Positions 6,026 through 9,003 of a stretch of 9,003 bases of DNA are shown one piece after another. Below the pieces are notes generated by a model. The model was not told the origin of the DNA. It did not search any database and was given only the letters and a program-made list of their open reading frames with translations. The stretch is taken from the NCBI GenBank assembly GCA_013331015.1, contig DUHF01000242.1, positions 1 through 9,003 on the forward strand. Reading direction: 5' to 3'. The first letter of the stretch is position 1, and every line of letters starts with the position of its first letter. The position numbers and the translations under genes were made by a program. The DNA comes from Methanoregula sp. GTDB lineage: Archaea; Halobacteriota; Methanomicrobia; Methanomicrobiales; Methanospirillaceae.

Positions 6026-6079
6026 ATGTGCCTGACCGCGATATGCCAGTCCTTATCAGAACTCCCCCGTCCCCCACAG

Positions 6080-6087
6080 CATATATC
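6080..6087 (+). promoter_or_regulatory. TATA box of the fumarase operon
   Basis: CATATATC lies in a C-rich stretch about 30 bases before ATG 6114, the distance at which archaeal transcription would begin at or just before the start codon. No ribosome site precedes the ATG, which agrees with a leaderless mRNA. A second AT-rich stretch, GAATATAATTAAAT (6102-6115), is too close to the ATG to serve as its TATA box. Confidence 0.55.
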
Positions 6088-6113
6088 ACCCCCCGCCCCC
6101 AGAATATAATTAA

Positions 6114-6944
6114 ATGAAGCCGGACGATTCCCTGCACTATGCCCTTGCCGACGCCACCTTCCGGGCGTACCGCGAGGCCGTCATCCGCCTCCCGCCCGAT
6201 GTGTTGCGGGCGATTGAGATGGCCGCGGCTGCCGAGACGAACCCGGTAGCCCGCGGGGAGTTTGCCAATATCTTAAAAAATATCGAGATCGCCGAACGGC
6301 TCGGCGTCCCGATGTGCCAGGATACCGGCGTCCCGGTCGTGTACCTGACAGTCCCGCCCGATGTCCCTTTCACGCAGTCCCTCTATGATTCCGTGGCCGA
6401 AGGTGTCCGAAGGGCAACACAGGAAGTCCCGCTCCGGCCCAATGTGGTTGACCCGCTCACCCGGCACAACTCAAACGACAATACCGGCAGGGGGATGCCG
6501 GCCATTCATGTCAGGCCCGGCGCGAAGTTCACGGTCACGGTTCTGCCCAAGGGTGCCGGGGCGGAGAACATGTCCCGCACCGCGATGCTCCTCCCGTCCC
6601 GGAAGGATCAGATTGAAACGTTCGTGGTCGAGACCGTGTACCTTGCCGGCTCCCGGCCCTGCCCGCCGCTCGTCATCGGGCTTGGCATCGGCAGCACGTT
6701 CGATGGCGCCGCTGCGCTTGCAAAAGAAGCGCTGCTCGAACCCCTCGACACGATGACGGAGTACGAGCAGCAGATCCTTGCCGCGGTCAACCGGCTCGGG
6801 ATCGGCGTGATGGGCCTTGGCGGGGACACGACCGCGCTTGCCGTGAAGGTGAAAACCGCCGGCTGCCACACCGCATCGCTGCCGGTTGCCGTCAACATCC
6901 AGTGCTGGGCGAACCGGCACGTGACTCTCGAGGTGAAGCAATGA
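6114..6944 (+). CDS. fumA: Fumarate hydratase class I, alpha subunit (FumA N-domain / TtdA type)
   Basis: This 276-aa subunit holds the iron-sulfur cluster of the two-part class I hydro-lyase that interconverts malate and fumarate in the cytoplasm. Expected cluster ligands are Cys68 (MCQDTG, 67-72), Cys183 (RPCPPLVIGLGIG, 181-193) and Cys264 (QCWANR, 263-268), leaving one iron open to bind substrate. The KGAGAENMS motif (146-154) and RHNSNDNTG (117-125) are the family's substrate/cluster surroundings. Cys251 in GCHTAS is an extra cysteine. The related L-tartrate dehydratase (TtdA) has the same fold, but pairing with the Kor genes argues for fumarase. The stop overlaps the beta gene start by four bases (ATGA at 6941-6944). 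The start at 6114 is supported by the leaderless-type promoter and by the MKPDDSLHYALADAT start. Confidence 0.92.
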   Translation: MKPDDSLHYALADATFRAYREAVIRLPPDVLRAIEMAAAAETNPVARGEFANILKNIEIAERLGVPMCQDTGVPVVYLTVPPDVPFTQSLYDSVAEGVRRATQEVPLRPNVVDPLTRHNSNDNTGRGMPAIHVRPGAKFTVTVLPKGAGAENMSRTAMLLPSRKDQIETFVVETVYLAGSRPCPPLVIGLGIGSTFDGAAALAKEALLEPLDTMTEYEQQILAAVNRLGIGVMGLGGDTTALAVKVKTAGCHTASLPVAVNIQCWANRHVTLEVKQ

Positions 6945-7486
6945 CCGGTCCTGTCCGGCTCACGACCCCGCTGGGCGATGAGGTGCTCAGGCTCCGGGCC
7001 GGCGACCGCGTCGAGTTATCGGGCATCGTGTATACCGCACGGGACGAGGCACACCTCCGGATGCAGAAGGACGGCATCCCGTTCAAGCCAGAAGGCGCCG
7101 TCATCTACCACTGCGGCCCGGTCATCGGGAACGGAAAGGTCATCGCCGCCGGCCCGACCACTTCTGCCCGCATGAACGAGATGGAAGGGTTCCTGATCGA
7201 CAAAGGTGTGCGGGGGCTCATTGGCAAAGGCGGCATGGGGGCGACCGTCCGAAACCAGCTGAAGGGAAAGGGCGTATACTTTGCCTTCACCGGCGGGTGC
7301 GCTGCGCTTGCCTCCTCGCACATGACCCTCAAAGGTGTCTTTTACGAAGACCTCGGGATGGCCGAAGCGGTCTGGGAAATCGAGCTTGACCGGCTCCCGC
7401 TCGTTGTCGGGATCGATAGTGAGGGAGGCGACATCTTCGATGCCGCACGCAAGCAGGCCGAGGCAGAGTTTGGGAAATACCGGTAA
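6941..7486 (+). CDS. fumB: Fumarate hydratase class I, beta subunit (FumA C-domain / TtdB type)
   Basis: This 181-aa partner of the alpha subunit supplies the rest of the active site; in bacterial FumA both parts are fused in one chain. Family features are visible: LRAGDRVELSGIVYTARDEAH (18-38), IYHCGPV (55-61), GPTTSARMNEM (71-81), the glycine loop GKGGMG (95-100) and FTGGCAAL (116-123). The start is ATG 6941, overlapping the alpha stop, with GAGGTG at 6930-6935 five bases upstream; an in-frame GTG at 6902 would add 13 residues not expected in the family. A T6 run at 7511-7516 after the gene may end the transcript, and the Kor unit seems to have its own TATA box, though read-through is possible over the 71-base gap. 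Confidence 0.92.
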   Translation: MTGPVRLTTPLGDEVLRLRAGDRVELSGIVYTARDEAHLRMQKDGIPFKPEGAVIYHCGPVIGNGKVIAAGPTTSARMNEMEGFLIDKGVRGLIGKGGMGATVRNQLKGKGVYFAFTGGCAALASSHMTLKGVFYEDLGMAEAVWEIELDRLPLVVGIDSEGGDIFDAARKQAEAEFGKYR

Positions 7487-7510
7487 CTCCCGGCTGATCC
7501 AAAGAAGAGG

Positions 7511-7536
7511 TTTTTTGTAAAGGCCGCCCATATGTA
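7511..7536 (+). promoter_or_regulatory. Short T-run and TATA box between fumB and korD
   Basis: TTTTTT at 7511-7516 could weakly end the fumarase mRNA. CATATGTA at 7529-7536 is TATA-like and centred about 25 bases before ATG 7558, so the Kor mRNA would start at or near the start codon, the same layout as at the fumarase genes. No strong ribosome site precedes the korD start, in agreement. Confidence 0.45.
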
Positions 7537-7557
7537 CAACGACAGGACTGCCGACTC

Positions 7558-7830
7558 ATGAAACTCGTCATTGATGAGAACCGGTGCAAGGGTTGCAACC
7601 TTTGTACAAAAGTCTGCCCGTACAAGATCTTCCGGGAGGGCAAAAAGCTCAACCGCAAGGGCATAGCGGTGCCGGAGCTCGACCGCCCCGAGCGCTGCAC
7701 CAACTGCCGTCTCAGGAACCTCTACGGCAGGCAGCTCTGCGGGGTATGCCAGCTCACCTGCCCGGACCAGGCGATCCACTGGATTGCTGAGGAACCCTAC
7801 GAACCCCACAAGGTGGCGATCGAATATTGA
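7558..7830 (+). CDS. korD: 2-oxoglutarate:ferredoxin oxidoreductase, delta (ferredoxin) subunit
   Basis: This 90-aa protein is the 2[4Fe-4S] ferredoxin-like subunit that passes electrons between the catalytic KorAB pair and external ferredoxin. The first cluster motif is regular: C10KGC13NLC16TKVC20P. The second is unusual: Cys47 and Cys50 (CTNC), then ten residues (RLRNLYGRQL), then C61GVC64QLTC68P. Normal subunits have CxxCxxCxxxCP without this insertion, so one loop is expanded and an additional, ninth cysteine appears. Identity as KorD is supported by the CQLTCPDQAIHW ending and by korA directly after it with a four-base overlap (TTGA). The start at 7558 gives the standard MKLVIDENRCKGC beginning. 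Confidence 0.93.
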   Translation: MKLVIDENRCKGCNLCTKVCPYKIFREGKKLNRKGIAVPELDRPERCTNCRLRNLYGRQLCGVCQLTCPDQAIHWIAEEPYEPHKVAIEY

Positions 7831-8930
7831 CGCGGACTGAATTCTGGCAGGGAAACACTGCCTGCGCTGAAGGGGCGCTTGCCGCCGGCTGCAACTTCTT
7901 TGGCGGCTACCCCATCACCCCCTCGACTGAAGTCGCTGAGCACATGGCAGCGAAGCTCCCAAAGAAGGGCGGAGTCTTCATCCAGATGGAGGACGAGATC
8001 GCAGGTATAGCGTCCATTATTGGCGCTTCGTGGACCGGCGCTAGGGCCATGACCGCAACGAGCGGTCCCGGCTTCTCCTTAATGATGGAGAACATCGGGT
8101 TTGCGATCATGACCGAGACTCCCTGCGTGGTTGTCAACATCCAGCGGGGCGGCCCCTCCACCGGCCAGCCCACGATGTCGGCGCAGGGCGACATGATGCA
8201 GGTGCGTTTCGGTTCGCACGGCGATATTGCCATCATCGCGCTCTGTCCGGCCACGGTGCAGGAGATGTACGAGCTGACCGCGAAGGCCTTCAATCTCGCG
8301 GACAAGTACCGTGTTCCGGTCTTTATCATGTCGGACGAGACCATCGGCCACATGCGGGAGAAGATCATTGTCCCCGACAAGGTCGGGCATGTGGGCAGGA
8401 AACCGTTCGTTCCCGGGAACCCTCCGTTTAAGGTGACGGACCCGGACCTTATCCCCGGTTTCCCAACATTCGGGACCGGCCAGCACGTCCACGTCACCGG
8501 CCTCACCCATGATGAGCGGGGCTACCCGAGCACCACGAACCCGACCCTGCACGCGGCACAGGTAAAACGGCTCGTGGACAAGATCGAGAACGCCCGGGAC
8601 GAGATGGCGGATTATGAGGTCATCAACCCGGACGCCGAGCAGGTCTTTGTTGCCTACGGCGCACCGGTCCGCACGGTCCTGCAGGTGATGCACGACAGGA
8701 AGGATGCAAACATCGGGTTCCTCCGGATCCGCACTGTCTGGCCGTTCCCGGAAAAAGCCCTCGCAAAGTTCAAGAACGCGAAGCGTTTCCTCATTCCCGA
8801 GATGAACCTTGGCCAGATCGCCCGCGAGATCGAGCGGCACACCTGCGTCCCCGTGCGGTGCATCCCAAAACTCGGGGGAGAACTCCACACGCCCTCCGAT
8901 CTTGTCGCTGCACTGGAGGCGAAGGTATGA
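7827..8930 (+). CDS. korA: 2-oxoglutarate:ferredoxin oxidoreductase, alpha subunit
   Basis: This 367-aa catalytic subunit works with KorB, which carries thiamine diphosphate, to make 2-oxoglutarate from succinyl-CoA and CO2 with reduced ferredoxin, or the reverse. It shows the N-terminal family pattern: EFWQGNTACAEGALAAGC (5-22), GGYPITPSTE (26-35), the MEDE segment (54-57), ATSGPGFSLM (77-86) and RGGPSTGQPTMSAQGD (107-122); the GPSTGQPT stretch is typical of KorA. The C-terminal part from about 240 is the smaller domain of the family. The start is the unusual TTG at 7827, which overlaps the korD stop as TTGA; AGGTGG at 7811-7816 lies before it, and no other start codon would keep the conserved N-terminus (the next Met is residue 40). 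Confidence 0.94.
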   Translation: MTRTEFWQGNTACAEGALAAGCNFFGGYPITPSTEVAEHMAAKLPKKGGVFIQMEDEIAGIASIIGASWTGARAMTATSGPGFSLMMENIGFAIMTETPCVVVNIQRGGPSTGQPTMSAQGDMMQVRFGSHGDIAIIALCPATVQEMYELTAKAFNLADKYRVPVFIMSDETIGHMREKIIVPDKVGHVGRKPFVPGNPPFKVTDPDLIPGFPTFGTGQHVHVTGLTHDERGYPSTTNPTLHAAQVKRLVDKIENARDEMADYEVINPDAEQVFVAYGAPVRTVLQVMHDRKDANIGFLRIRTVWPFPEKALAKFKNAKRFLIPEMNLGQIAREIERHTCVPVRCIPKLGGELHTPSDLVAALEAKV

Positions 8931-9003
8931 GCTACGAAGAATGGTTCCGGAAGGACCGGCTCCCCCACATCTTCTGCTCCGGCTGCGGGAACGGGACGAT
9001 CAT
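8927..9003 (+). CDS. korB: 2-oxoglutarate:ferredoxin oxidoreductase, beta subunit (cut by window edge)
   Basis: Only the first 25 codons are in the window. They read MSYEEWFRKDRLPHIFCSGC and continue GNGTI; the FCSGCGNG motif is the beginning of the thiamine-diphosphate-binding beta subunit. The ATG overlaps the korA stop as ATGA (8927-8930), and GGAGG at 8915-8919 stands at normal spacing. It completes the catalytic pair; a korC gamma gene is expected further right. Confidence 0.92.
   Translation, partial: MSYEEWFRKDRLPHIFCSGCGNGTI

Overview
The window looks like chromosomal DNA from a GC-rich methanogenic archaeon, most likely Methanomicrobiales and close to Methanoregula. This rests on an archaeal-type L10e (uL16) ribosomal protein, TATA-like boxes about 25 bases before start codons, ATGA/TTGA gene overlaps, an archaeal oligo-T terminator, and a fumarase plus 2-oxoglutarate:ferredoxin oxidoreductase pair typical of the partial reductive citric acid pathway of these methanogens. 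The genus is inferred; no 16S rRNA or methanogenesis gene is present to confirm it.

Left part (1-2240). The 3' part of an ABC permease gene (1-618) runs directly into its ATPase gene (620-1381), an SsuBC/TauBC-type importer. A separate promoter region then leads to a single ribosomal protein gene, rpl10e (1503-2210). Its product carries an unusual tail of about 60 residues built from a tandem repeat rich in Ala, Lys, Pro and Gly. A strong oligo-T tract closes this unit.

Middle part (2240-6030) is accessory. It holds a DUF488 gene on the minus strand with a TATA box and a perfect 12-base palindrome upstream, then about 500 bases with no convincing gene but several hairpins. Next come an unrecognised membrane protein with a long disordered tail (3343-4221), two tandem copies of a repeat with a 226-base period (4213-4619), an unrecognised acidic soluble protein (4788-5456) and a small membrane methyltransferase of the isoprenylcysteine methyltransferase (ICMT)/phospholipid methyltransferase type (5555-6025).

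Right part (6080-9003) is a metabolic block on the plus strand. The two-subunit class I [4Fe-4S] fumarase (fumA/ttdA-like 6114-6944, fumB/ttdB-like 6941-7486) is followed by korD (7558-7830), korA (7827-8930) and the start of korB (8927 to the edge). Within each unit the genes overlap by four bases. Both units seem to start from TATA boxes placed so that the mRNA would begin at or very near the start codon. Together they would hydrate or dehydrate malate/fumarate and reductively carboxylate succinyl-CoA to 2-oxoglutarate, feeding glutamate synthesis.

No CRISPR array, tRNA, rRNA, transposase or phage gene was seen. The least explained elements are the 226-base repeat pair, the KorD cysteine insertion and the L10e tail.
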